A stretch of DNA of 64,000 nt from Centroberyx gerrardi (Eukaryota; Chordata; Actinopteri; Beryciformes; Berycidae): positions 10,131,354 to 10,195,353 of the forward strand of contig NC_136000.1 of NCBI RefSeq assembly GCF_048128805.1. The letters are read 5' to 3'. Positions 13,784 through 26,100 of this stretch are shown here, piece by piece. Below the pieces are notes generated by a model. The model searched no databases, was not told the origin of the DNA, and saw nothing but the letters and a program-made list of their open reading frames with translations. The stretch's first letter is position 1. Each line of letters opens with the position of its first letter. Made by a program: the position numbers and the translations under genes.

Positions 13784-14635
13784 ATGCTGCAATCGTATGC
13801 GAATCAACTGGGAATCAACTGGATTACAAATCCAATCTAGATACCACTGATCGGTCTGTCATATAATTTCCCAGCATCCCCATGGCTCTGCAGGCTGAAG
13901 GCCCATAGCCTCTGTCACATGCCACCCCACACCCATCTTTCCTATCAATCTGCACTGAACGCTGCCTACTGAAGCAGAAATGTCATAAAAACAACATTTA
14001 AAATTGGCAAGTACCCAAAACCTCATCACATCTCACTTTTCATTTATCTTGTCAGACATATTTTTTCTCTTTGAGAGCATTTTGTACAGGCTAGAGTAGT
14101 GTAGGCTATTTCATTATTGTAAATACACAATGCTATTATTACTCAGGTTTTGGATACATTTCATAGATTCATCTATAACTGCAGATGTAATGGAGGGTAA
14201 CCCACCTAAACTCAGTTTAATTGGCAACCTTTTTAGGGCTGACATAAACCTTCATGACATAAATTCAGGGTATATATCTTAGTAGTATCAAACTGGCGTA
14301 TGTTTTATTAAATAGGAAAGAGATGAATAAGGCATAAATGAATGCTTCTCTGATTGTTGTTTGTTGTTTTCCTTATGATGATCACAGACTGGATCATAGT
14401 TCACCCAATTTTTTCGTATCTATCATTACATCACTACACTAGTCTACACTGCAAAATAAATCCATCGAGTCAAGGCATTTAATGTAATATTGAATCTTAA
14501 AATAAAATCTTATTTTCCTGAATACACATGAAAAAAATCTGCCAGCAGGGTGAGATGTCACTTGTTTCAAATGCAAATCAACTTGTTTCAAGGATTTTCT
14601 TGAATCAAGTGTTATTTTCTTGGATGGATTCATTG

Positions 14636-14757
14636 AATTCATTCATTCATTCATTTTCTGTGCCTGCTCAGTCCTTTTCAGGGCTGAGGCCTATATCCCA
14701 GTATGCACTTGGCAAAAGGCAGGGAGACCCTCTGCACAGGTCACCAGTCACTGGGCT
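14636..14757 (-). repeat. RTE-like LINE 3' end, minus strand
   Basis: On the plus strand this reads (ATTC)n and then CATTTTCTGTGCCTGC, TCAGGGCTGAGGCC and GGCAAAAGGCAGGGAGACCC. That is the reverse complement of the usual fish RTE 3' end (GGGTCTCCC to GCCAAGTGC to AAATGAATG). Degenerate copy. Confidence 0.6.
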
Positions 14758-15925
14758 ACCAGTGGAGTGATCTGCCTTATTTATAGATATTGATAATTGT
14801 TTCTAGAAGAAATCCTGAACCAAGTGAAACTGCAAGGAAACAAGCGGGAGTACTCACCCCACTGACAGAATTTTTTCGCTTCACAGATGTTAATGCTGAA
14901 TATGAGATTAAATGACATGTTAAGACGAACATATTTGCAGAGCATAACACCATATGCTGTAACTCAGTGTGCTGCTGTTTGGGAATATTAAAGAGCAAAC
15001 ATGAAGTCATTCCAGCATATTCCAGCAGCGCAGCCCCCTGGTGTGGCCATGCCATGGTATCACCTAATTGATGCCTTTGGCTGCCGGTGACGTCGCTCCA
15101 ATAGCATCGTGCCATGAAGTAAGCCCCCACTCTCTCCACTCCAATTCGCATGCACTTTACAGAGCCACTGCGCTGCTCACACACCAACCCACTGCAACCC
15201 GTCACGCCGGGGAAATGCCGGTACGTGCTTCCTGCAAGAGGGCCATGCTAAACCAGTGTCAAACACTAGGAATACATCTCTCCTCCAGCCTTGCCCTTAA
15301 AAATTCAATAAAAGTTACATAAGCTCAAACCAAGACAGAGAGATTCCCAAATAGGCTAGCCGACAAATGGATGTGTTTATTCGGGCTCCTTATCCGTCTC
15401 CAGTGCTGACATCACTGCAATGGGGCCAAGGAAATAAGCTGCCACATCTGTCAAATCTCCTTTTGCAACCCCCCATCCAAATAAAGCGCCTATCAAGAGT
15501 CCGTCAGCATTAGACCCTCTGAGAGACAAAATACAACGCATGCATGTATGTAGTATGGCTGCAAATGCCGTGATGCTGGGAATAGCCACGAGTCCAATGG
15601 GGACCTGTGGGGACTGAGGGTTATTAGCCTCCATGGTCCAGCTACTCTGGGCCCTCTAATGGCAACTTCATACACTCCACAGTTATAAGGGCCCAGAATA
15701 GCAAGTCTATGGGGAGGAAAATACACCAGCATCTCATCCGCGCCATCGCCCTCGCACTGAGTGTGTGCGTCTTGCCATATGTGCGCACAGTCTACACCGC
15801 CGACGCACCGGCAGCAGCGCCAGCGTCATATGGTGAGGGACCGCTGTCAACAAACCAAACCCAGCAGCAAATACTTCACGTCCACTCACTCAGCCCCGTT
15901 CCCCGACCGCCGCCGCCCCGCTTAC

Positions 15926-16252
15926 CTCCGATGGTGAGCCGTTTTGTCTTTCTTCCCCTTCGGCCTCCTCTTTCTGGCCTGGATGGCCATCACTGCGGGG
16001 GTGAGATTATGTTTATTCACGGGCATGACCGACGTCCGAGTCCGGAGAAGGGTGTAGGAGGGACAGGGAGAGAGAACAACACATATCAGTCTCTAGAACT
16101 GGCTGGCCCGGGTCATAGCATCGTTTAGCAATAACGCCAGAATGACCCGTGCACACGCGTAATTTCCGCCAACCTTTCACTAAACACAAGCAGAACTGGG
16201 TTAGGAAAGCCTATTCGGGGGCTGAAGGATACGCACCTTTCCTGGAGCTCAT
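15926..16252 (-). CDS. srpk2: SRSF protein kinase 2, first two coding exons (5' partial)
   Basis: SRPK2 is a serine/arginine-rich protein kinase that phosphorylates SR splicing factors and controls their nuclear import and spliceosome assembly. Only its N-terminus is here. Exon 1 is 16252-16237 (ATG AGC TCC AGG AAA G, then donor gtgcgt). Exon 2 is 15992-15926 (acceptor ctcacccccgcag, donor gtaagcg). The join in phase 1 reads MSSRKVMAIQARKRRPKGKK followed by DKTAHHR. This corresponds to the human SRPK2 start MSSRKVLAIQARKRRPK, with Leu changed to Met. The segment is strongly basic, as in the family. The kinase domain must lie beyond the left edge. The two exons sit in a GC-rich, CpG-containing stretch (about 15740-16300) that looks like the promoter region. 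SRPK1 starts with a related QARKKRTKAKKDK segment, but MSSRK and AIQARKRRPK favour SRPK2, as does pus7 nearby. Confidence 0.85.
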
Positions 16253-16304
16253 GTTTCCTCCTCTTCCCCTCAGCAGGAGCGGGCAGCTCGGCGGCAGCAG
16301 CCGG

Positions 16305-16306
<2 letters not shown>

Positions 16307-16375
<69 letters not shown>

Positions 16376-16412
16376 CACACACACACGCACACATACACAC
16401 ACACTCACACAC
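16307..16412. repeat. (CT)n then (CA)n tract just upstream of the srpk2 start
   Basis: A pure CT run of about 33 units (16307-16372) is followed by a CA-rich run. On the srpk2 transcript strand it is a (GA)n tract lying 55 bases or more upstream of the start codon, so it falls in the promoter or 5'UTR. Confidence 0.95.
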
Positions 16413-18632
<2,220 letters not shown>

Positions 18633-19250
18633 CTAATCTCTCTCGATTACTCCAGAAACCTGCTCATGAGTCGGAGGAGAAAGCCATTTATTAGTCATAT
18701 ATCTCTCGGTTAGATTCCACACCAACGGTATCTCACTAACAACACCATCTGCTGGTAACAAAATCAGATGGTAACATTTCCTACAATTAATAACTAGACA
18801 CCGTAGTAAGCTAGATCTAGTGCTCACCCTCCCATTTATATATTTCACTGTTATTATTATATTGCATTAGGTATTTATTTATTTTTGGATTTCTGTATCT
18901 ATATATGATTATTCTGTCTATAGATATAAATTATGGGATGTCCTGCTGTGAATTAGCAGATGATGTATGTTATTAATTTAACCATATTTGTTTCTTTTGT
19001 TTGTTTGTTTTTCTTTTAAAAACCATGCAGTTTCTGATGTATTTGTGGAAGTGTGAGGCGGTAATAAAGATAGTTATGAAAAATAATAATTTACCGTTGA
19101 ATGTTTAAGTGAAACTGAAAGCAGATTTGGACGTTGTGAACAGAGCAGAGACGCCATTACACGGTGTGAGATCCCTACCGAGCTGATGATTATAAGCAGT
19201 AAAGTGAAGGGAAGTGATTTGGTGAGTCTTGCAATTGAAAGTTAATTCGA

Positions 19251-20684
19251 ATGGCTGAGAAAACTGCTCTTTTGGAAAGTTACTTGAGCTGCCATGTGTG
19301 CTCAGAGACTTTCAGAGATCCCGTGTCTCTGGGCTGCCACCACAGCTTCTGTTCCAGCTGCCTGCAGAAATTCTGGGAACAAGCTAAAAGCAAAAACTGT
19401 CCAATTTGCAAGAGAAAATCCTCAAAGGAAGATCCAACAGTGAACTTTACACTGAAGGAACTGGCTGACTCCTATGCTGGGACACAAGCAGTTGGGTCAT
19501 CATCTGAGACGGATAAAGGAGAGGGGAAAGTCAAGGTACTGTGCAGTAAACATACAGAAGAGCCTAAATGGTTTTGTACAGAGGAACAGAAAGCTGTGTG
19601 TCATATCTGTGAGTTCCCTCTCCACCACGGTCACAAGGTGGTTCCTCTAGAACAAGCAGTCAGCGACCTGAAGGAGCAGCTGAAATCTGACTTAAAGTCT
19701 CTACAGGACAAGAGGAGCAAATATAAAGAGGTTGAGAAGACGTACAACGAAGTGAGTCACCACTCCAGGAACCAGCTGGCGGCCACAGAGAGGCAGATCA
19801 GAGCAGAGTTCGACAAGCTCCGCCAGTTCCTGAAGGAGGAAGAGGAGGCCAGACTGGTGGCTCTGAGGGAGGAAGAGGAGCAGAAGGGGGAGACTATCGA
19901 CAGAGAGATGAAGATCATTCAGGAGAAGATCTCCTCTCTCTCAGACAGTATCGCAGCTGTTGAAGAAGACCTGCAGAAACACAATGTGCCATTCCTCACC
20001 AGTTATAAACCCACTCAGACCAGCGCCAGAGCCCAGTGCTCGCTGCCGGATCCGAAGCTGGTCTCAGGAGCGCTGATAGATGTGGCCAAACACCTGAGCA
20101 ACCTGTCCTTCAGAGTCTGGGAGAAGATGAAGGGGGAGGTCAAGTTCAGTCCTGTCATTCTGGACCCAAACACTGCAAACCCCTGGCTCTCTCTGTCCGA
20201 TGACCTGACCAGTGTGAGACAGGGAGACACGAAGCAGCAGCTCCCTGACAACCCAGAGAGAAACAGTTGCTATGCCAATGTTCTGGGCTCCGAGGGCTTC
20301 AGCTCAGGGAACCACAGCTGGGAGGTGGAGGTGGGAGACCATCCTGCCTGGAATGTGGGTTTGGCAAAAGAGTCAGCTGACAGGAAGGGGAAGGGATCTC
20401 CCTTACCAGAAAACGGAGTCTGGTGTTTAAAGCATCACAGTGGAAAATACACAACTGGGCTTGGTGAGACCGTCAGAGTGAAGAAGAGTCTCCAGAGGAT
20501 CAGCGTCCAGCTGGACTATGACAGAGGGAAGGTGGCCTTCTACAACCATGAAGACATGTCTCGCATCTACATTTATAGAGACACTTTCACTGAGAAACTC
20601 TACCCATATTTCTCTGTTGGAAAGGCTGGTGACGCCAAGACTGTTGATATCAAAGTCTGGCCAGATCCCTCTCTTGAAAAATAG
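19251..20684 (+). CDS. TRIM-family E3 ubiquitin ligase (RING, B-box 2, coiled coil, PRY-SPRY)
   Basis: A single-exon, 477-residue tripartite-motif protein. The RING is complete: C14, C17, C29, H31, C34, C37, C50, C53 (C3HC4), which recruits an E2 for ubiquitin transfer. A B-box 2 follows with C98, H101, C109, C117, C120 and H125/H128. A Glu-, Lys- and Arg-rich coiled coil covers about residues 135-245 and should drive antiparallel dimers. The C-terminus is PRY (LDPNTANPWLSLSDDL) and SPRY (WEVEVGDHPAWNVGLAKES, then VQLDYDRGKVAFYN and LYPYFSVG), the target-recognition module. It resembles the large fish groups annotated TRIM39-like, TRIM35-like or zinc-binding protein A33-like; I cannot choose between them. 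The start has an A at -3 (cgaATGg). No disruption is seen, and an AATAAA lies at 21262. Many fish TRIMs of this class act in antiviral or inflammatory signalling, but that is family knowledge, not visible here. Confidence 0.9.
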   Translation: MAEKTALLESYLSCHVCSETFRDPVSLGCHHSFCSSCLQKFWEQAKSKNCPICKRKSSKEDPTVNFTLKELADSYAGTQAVGSSSETDKGEGKVKVLCSKHTEEPKWFCTEEQKAVCHICEFPLHHGHKVVPLEQAVSDLKEQLKSDLKSLQDKRSKYKEVEKTYNEVSHHSRNQLAATERQIRAEFDKLRQFLKEEEEARLVALREEEEQKGETIDREMKIIQEKISSLSDSIAAVEEDLQKHNVPFLTSYKPTQTSARAQCSLPDPKLVSGALIDVAKHLSNLSFRVWEKMKGEVKFSPVILDPNTANPWLSLSDDLTSVRQGDTKQQLPDNPERNSCYANVLGSEGFSSGNHSWEVEVGDHPAWNVGLAKESADRKGKGSPLPENGVWCLKHHSGKYTTGLGETVRVKKSLQRISVQLDYDRGKVAFYNHEDMSRIYIYRDTFTEKLYPYFSVGKAGDAKTVDIKVWPDPSLEK

Positions 20685-21261
20685 ATTTGGGACATCATCA
20701 GATGACAGACTGGTAGCCTATTTGCCTGTTTTTTTTAGATTATCGCTCATTATCCCGGTCAGCAGCATCTTATTTTTAGTCAGACAACAATATAGTGTAT
20801 ATAAACTGTACAGAATAATTTGCAGATTTTTTTTTTCTTTGTTTCCTATGTAGTCCAAAAATGACAAATCTCTGTTTAAATGTAGAGGGGAACTTTCAAC
20901 AAAATTATTACAACAATTCTTATCATAGAAAAACATTGTACAGATTGTATAGTTGCATTTTGTTGCTTAATTATTTGTTTTTTGTGCAAAAAGACATTTT
21001 TTTTCCTCAATATTTGAGTGTTGTGCATTTGTATGAATTATACTTTCACTATGGACCAATTCTTATTCGGTCTGGCTGAACACAAGCGGTTCTATTTTAG
21101 CTTTCAGGGTTTTACTTTGAAAGCTGAAACCACAAGTGATGACAATGAGTAGCATGGTCTACTCATGTAGGAAGGAAGATTGTATTTTGTAACAGGATGA
21201 AGCTAAACATGTGCTACATTATTATCATGGATGTTTGTTGTCAACTGATGTGAAGGAGAAT

Positions 21262-21267
21262 AATAAA
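21262..21267 (+). terminator. Poly(A) signal AATAAA for the TRIM gene
   Basis: The AATAAA hexamer lies about 580 bases after the TRIM stop codon. It is the first canonical one I notice downstream. Confidence 0.5.
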
Positions 21268-21484
21268 TGATTCAGCTTATCAACACTGAAGTTTTATATG
21301 AACAGCAATTGTGATGTCTACTGTAGCCTACATTCAAAATACCTTTACTTGATAGCACATTTTTGTGATGTTTGTGTATAAAATACAATTAAAATTGGAT
21401 AATTTCATCTATATCTTTTGTATTTGTTTAAAAGGATCATTACAATAGGATCATTACTACAATAATAATCCTTCCACCTAATGC

Positions 21485-21625
21485 ATGCTGTGATAGGTTC
21501 AAACCCTCTAAGACTAACTAATAGTGAAATTAAACTATTCTTGATGTTTTGGGGACCTCCTGTAACTCCTTCAAGGACCCCTGAGAGTCCCTGGACCCCA
21601 CTTTGGGAACCACTGGTCTAAAATG
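21485..21625 (-). repeat. hAT-like element fragment (CCACTTTGGGAACCACTGG end)
   Basis: The segment ends in ACCCCACTTTGGGAACCACT, the widespread vertebrate terminal motif read on the minus strand as AGTGGTTCCCAAAGTGGGGT. The matching opposite end is not clear, so only a fragment is claimed. Related ends occur at 56013-56517 and 58645-58665. Confidence 0.4.
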
Positions 21626-21699
21626 TGAAGGAAACATTGTAGCGTGGATGCTCTTTTAACTTTGGTTATAAATAATCAAGCATGCAGAAAGCAAGTCGC

Positions 21700-21849
21700 T
21701 GATTCTGTGATTGGCAGGTCCGTAACCAATCGTCTGCAGTGGGAGGGCTTTACGGCAGGATCTGTTTCCGGAATCAAGCACACACACGTGTGTGAGGGAA
21801 GTCTGGCGTTTCTCACTGTGCGCAGCCTGCTGAACCTCACCAGACGCAG
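21700..21849 (+). promoter_or_regulatory. pus7: pus7 promoter and non-coding first exon (3' end at 21849)
   Basis: An ATTGG and an ACCAAT (CCAAT-box motif in both orientations) lie at 21709-21731. A GC-richer block follows and ends in ACGCAG followed by donor gtaaag at 21850. This fits the end of a non-coding first exon of pus7. The exact transcription start cannot be read from the sequence. Confidence 0.45.
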
Positions 21850-22090
21850 GTAAAGAAGCAGGCTTTTTGCTAGAAACAGCAACGTGTATCTTTTGTGTTA
21901 TCAGCACTGACGATTTATCTAAGTTTTGATGTGTTTGTTTTATTGCTAGCTACATCAACTTTAGCTAGCTGACTCCGCTCCGTCATTGTTGACACTGCGA
22001 GTGCGCTAGCGGCTTTGCTAACGTTGTTAATGAAAGCTAACTTGGCGATTAAAGCAATGTCTTCCCCCATTTGTTCCATATTTCTTGTAG

Positions 22091-22207
22091 TACCTGCATC
22101 AAGATCACCCTTGGGTCCGTCAGGAAGTCTCTGTGTGTCTTGAACAGCTGGGAGGAAAGTGTTTTCCACATCCACACCTCTCTCTTGCTACCTCAGTTCA
22201 GCAAACA
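22091..22207 (+). other. pus7: Candidate pus7 5'UTR exon
   Basis: A 117-base stretch has a good acceptor (TTTCTTGTAG ending at 22090) and a strong donor (gtaagt from 22208). It lies between the presumed first exon and the ATG exon and contains no ATG in a good context. It would be an optional untranslated exon. Confidence 0.35.
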
Positions 22208-22494
22208 GTAAGTCAACAGTAGCATCGGTTTCTAGATCATTGGTGTCCCCACAAAACGAAAACTTTGTCTTGGATTCACGACGTATTCAGTGCAATCATG
22301 AACGGTGCAAAACAAAACAATGCGATGCAGTATTAACAATTGTAATATAAAGCGACTGATGCACATAGGTTTAAGTATTACAGACTACAGTATTAACAGA
22401 CTGCAGAATGTAAGTATAAAGTACTGGTGCCTAGAAGTATTGCAGTTTTAATGTGTCGTAATTAGTAAGTGGCTTCTAATACATACATTAATTA

Positions 22495-22892
22495 TGTATT
22501 TATTTGTGTAGCCTTTATTTTACCAGGAAGCCCCATTGAGATTCAAAATCTTTTTTCCAAGGGAGACCTGGCCAAGAAATGGCAGCACCCAATTATTACA
22601 CAATAAAACATACACAAACAGTACAAAAACAGAAAAATACTAAAACATGTACAATAAAAAAAGGTCACAATTTAGATCAGTCTTGCATAAGACTGTGAAT
22701 AATTTGTTTGAACTGATTTAGGGGAATAAAATGGTTGAGCTGGAGCTTTGACTGGAGATTGTTCCAGGACCAGGGGGCAAAATAATCAAATGCCTTTTCA
22801 CCAAAAACAGTTCTTGTTCTGGGAACTTTAAGAAGAATGCAAGATTGTGATCTTAGACTGTAGGCATTGCTGGCAAATTGGAGTGTGGTCAA
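22495..22892 (-). mobile_element. LINE 3' fragment: reverse transcriptase C-terminus plus 3'UTR
   Basis: On the minus strand an open frame (22892-22677) encodes YSLRSQSCILLKVPRTRT, then FGEKAFDYFAPWSWNNLQSK and LQLNHFIPLNQFK. This is the typical end of a jockey/L2-type non-LTR reverse transcriptase ORF (R-x-x-x-G-x-x-A-F-x-x-x-A-P-x-x-W-N-x-L). It is followed by a 3'UTR with TTGGCCAGGTCTCCCTTGG and the common fish tail TGGTAAAATAAAGGCTACAC. The copy is strongly 5'-truncated and sits in pus7 5' intronic DNA in antisense orientation. Dead on arrival, as most LINE copies are. Confidence 0.75.
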
Positions 22893-23121
22893 GTAATGGC
22901 TTTATAAATCATAGTAAGTTAAAGTGACTGGTGCATCATATCAAAATGATGTTGCTGGTAGAGGGTAATGATCAGATAAGTTCACTGGGGTGTGTTGAGT
23001 CCAGCTCAGGGGACTGAACTGTCATACATATTTGTGCATACATTTGTGCTAACTCATGTATGTTTTATTTGCAAGTGCAACACCCATCTCTTGTGTCCCT
23101 TTTTGTCACAGCTTGGCACCC

Positions 23122-26100
23122 ATGGAGGAATCGGAGCCCATGCTGGTCCCTGCCCAAGGGGGAGAAAAGAGGGGCTGTCCAGAGGAAGAGGCGGAGGAGG
23201 AAGGGGACGTACCTATGAAGAGACCCAGAGTTCAGAAGGATCAGAAGAATGGAGGTCATTCCCACCGAGACGCGGAGGGAGAGCCGGAGGGAGATGGAAG
23301 CGCGGGGGAGGATGGAGAGGAAGATGGTGAGACCTTTGCTGACATGATGAAGCATGGGCTCACAGAGTTGGACGTGGGCATTTTGAAGTTTGTCAGTGAC
23401 CATGCAGGCTTCTCGGGTATCCTGAAGGAAAGGTTGGTACTCTAGTGTCAGTTAAGCCTTTGTGTACCTTTCCTCTAAATGAATTAATTTGGACTGTAAC
23501 AGTTGACGTCATGTGGTTTGTGTTCAGGTATTCTGATTTCGTGGTGCACGAGATCAACAAGCAAGGCAAGACCGTGCGATTGGATGACCTCTCCATTCCT
23601 CCAGAGGCTGAGGTGAGATATTAGATGCAATTACCATAAATAATGTCACCTTTCTTGACTACTCTCTCTGTCTGAAAGGGGAATACCACTCAATTAAAAA
23701 AAAAAAATATTATTTCTTTGTTTGAGTAACAGTTCAGTCAATATTTGTGAACATGAAAATCTCTCTCCCTAAGTCAGAAACCAGAGAACTAAGACTCAAA
23801 CTTGTCATCAAGTTGCAAAGGCGCGATACTTGTAACATTACTCTGATTGATTGATGATGATTCTGAATGTGATACTGCCTGAAGTAAACAATATAGAAAT
23901 TGGGTGAGAACTTAATCTCTCATATGACTCAACGTAGTAGAAATCCGGTCCTCCAGCCTGCTGTCTCGTGAAATTACACATTCCTTGACGTAGTGTTAGC
24001 GTTGTTGCTTGAGGGCGGTGAAGTCCTGGGTTTTTCAGTCCTCACTGTGCCAGATGATACTTTATGTTGACATTTTTTTGTGTTGGGTTGGTCCTGTGGT
24101 AGGAGGTCCCAGAGGCCCAGCAGCCGCTAGAGGAATCTGATGTGCTGACCGAGGAGCAGAAACAGCAGCTTGGGGAGCTGCAGCTCTTCAAGAACAAAGA
24201 GGGCAATGTCTCAATTGAAGTGAGTCGACTTTTTGTTCCTTAATCACTGGACGACTCTATCTGCTAAATTATGTTTTAGGCTTTAATTCATTCATGACAT
24301 ATAACCTTTAGTCAACCACTGAAGTCACAATGAGACCAGGGCTCCTGTTTAGAGTGGGCGATGTGTGCAAGGCAGAAAAATAAAAGCTCTAATGTTTGGG
24401 CAATTAATAAGACATCACAAATCCAAAATATGTTTAAGAACATATGGTAGACATAGCAAACAAAGAACTGACACTAAATGAAGACAAGAGCATTGCAGGG
24501 AAAGAAACGCATTCACGACATTCCTAAAAACATAAACATTCAATCAGGACTCTTTACACACTCATGAAGTCCTCCAACCTATTCTTGGTATGCCATCATG
24601 TTAAAACCTACCTGGATACACACACTCTCAAGAGGAGGAATAGGTTTTTGTCCTTTCTTTCTATTTGTAGGTGGTGGATGATACAAAAGAGAAGCGGACG
24701 CTGATCCACAAAGCCATCAAGACCCAGTTTCCTGGTCTGGAGACAAAGACGGAGGAGAGGGAAGGCCGCAAGTTCATTGTGGCCTATCATGCTGCTGGGA
24801 AGAAAGCTCTAGCAGGTATGTGGAGAATAGACAGAACAGAAAAATATCACTCTAGATTTTCTGATCTGTTTTCTGCTACTAGGTTTATGTCTTTGAGTTG
24901 AATGAAACTCACTGCACCTTATTTCATGCCTTTTTAGGTGCTCAGGCCCTAGGTGCTCAGGAATTAGCACAAATGCACACCATCAAAAGTGCAGACAGTG
25001 ATAATATCATGTCTGTTTTTGCAATTAAATACTAGAGACGTATACATAGAGAACTCCTTCTATTGTACCGTATTTTAAACGGCATGCCTTCACAGCCTGC
25101 ACTCTGTAATTTGCCATTAGGCCAAGTTGAAGTTACGGCTCTTGGGAGTACCAGAACTCAGTGCAATTACCCTTTAATGCTGTCATTAAAAGTTATCAGG
25201 AGTAACTTTACTTTATGGACTTTACAAGTTATGGAGAGTAATATAATCTACTGTTTTTCTTTAAACCACCTGGACAAAATCTTGCTGTTTTTTTTAGGGA
25301 TCAGAAAAGGGTTTTGTTGCATGCAAATTGATGTCTACCATGGCCTCATCTGCCCCATTGCATGTGGTTATAGTAGAGTTTTAGGTTAAGATCATATGAT
25401 GCATGCACTGGTGCATGTGCACGACCAACACACCTGCATGATTCTGTCTAGATTTTGTTTTGTTTTGCTTTTTTAACTACCAAATCTTGGTTTAACTTTT
25501 GCATTAGGTGCCTTGAATATGAAAGGAATTCAGATGTCTTGCACTGGTGATACATTGACCATTTATTCAGTGGAGTGCTTTGATCTAAACATTGGCTTCA
25601 TCTGTTCAGACCATAGTGTCCAGTATATAAAAACAGTTATTTAAGAGACAACAGAGGAAAGCAAAGATACATTAATGCGGTGCCAAAAAACAAAAATTTA
25701 TCAGCCTATAAAGTTTGATGATGGTTTGCTGCCATGTCCCTGTTGCACCCTTGTTGCATAGCCAATTTAAATGCAACACTCCACTGCCTCGGGCCCATGC
25801 ATGCAGAGCTCACCCCTGCCAGCTTGTCCCACAATCCATAAGCGTCTTTTTCTTAGTAACATTCTTCTATCCTCCTTTTGCTCTTCTCTGGGTGGATAGA
25901 GGTCAAAACAACAGCAGGTAAGAACTTACTGTCCACACAGCACAGAGGGAGTGGGTTAAAACCCGCATGGATTTTAGGTGGTTGAAATATTTTTTGGTGT
26001 TGTAATGACAGTTAGAGATTATTTCCATTCTGGCTTGCAGTATAATAATTGAATCTGAATGGACAAGCGTTAAATGAATTGAAAGGTATTAGCTTTATTG

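Noticed and set aside
15377-15634. 85-codon minus-strand frame with hydrophobic stretches
   Set aside because: It lies inside the srpk2 intron, has no good splice sites joining it in phase, and I recognise no family.
15709-16128. 139-codon plus-strand frame over the GC-rich block
   Set aside because: It overlaps the srpk2 exon in antisense. Its Pro/Arg content follows from GC richness, and the minus-strand reading gives an exact family match.
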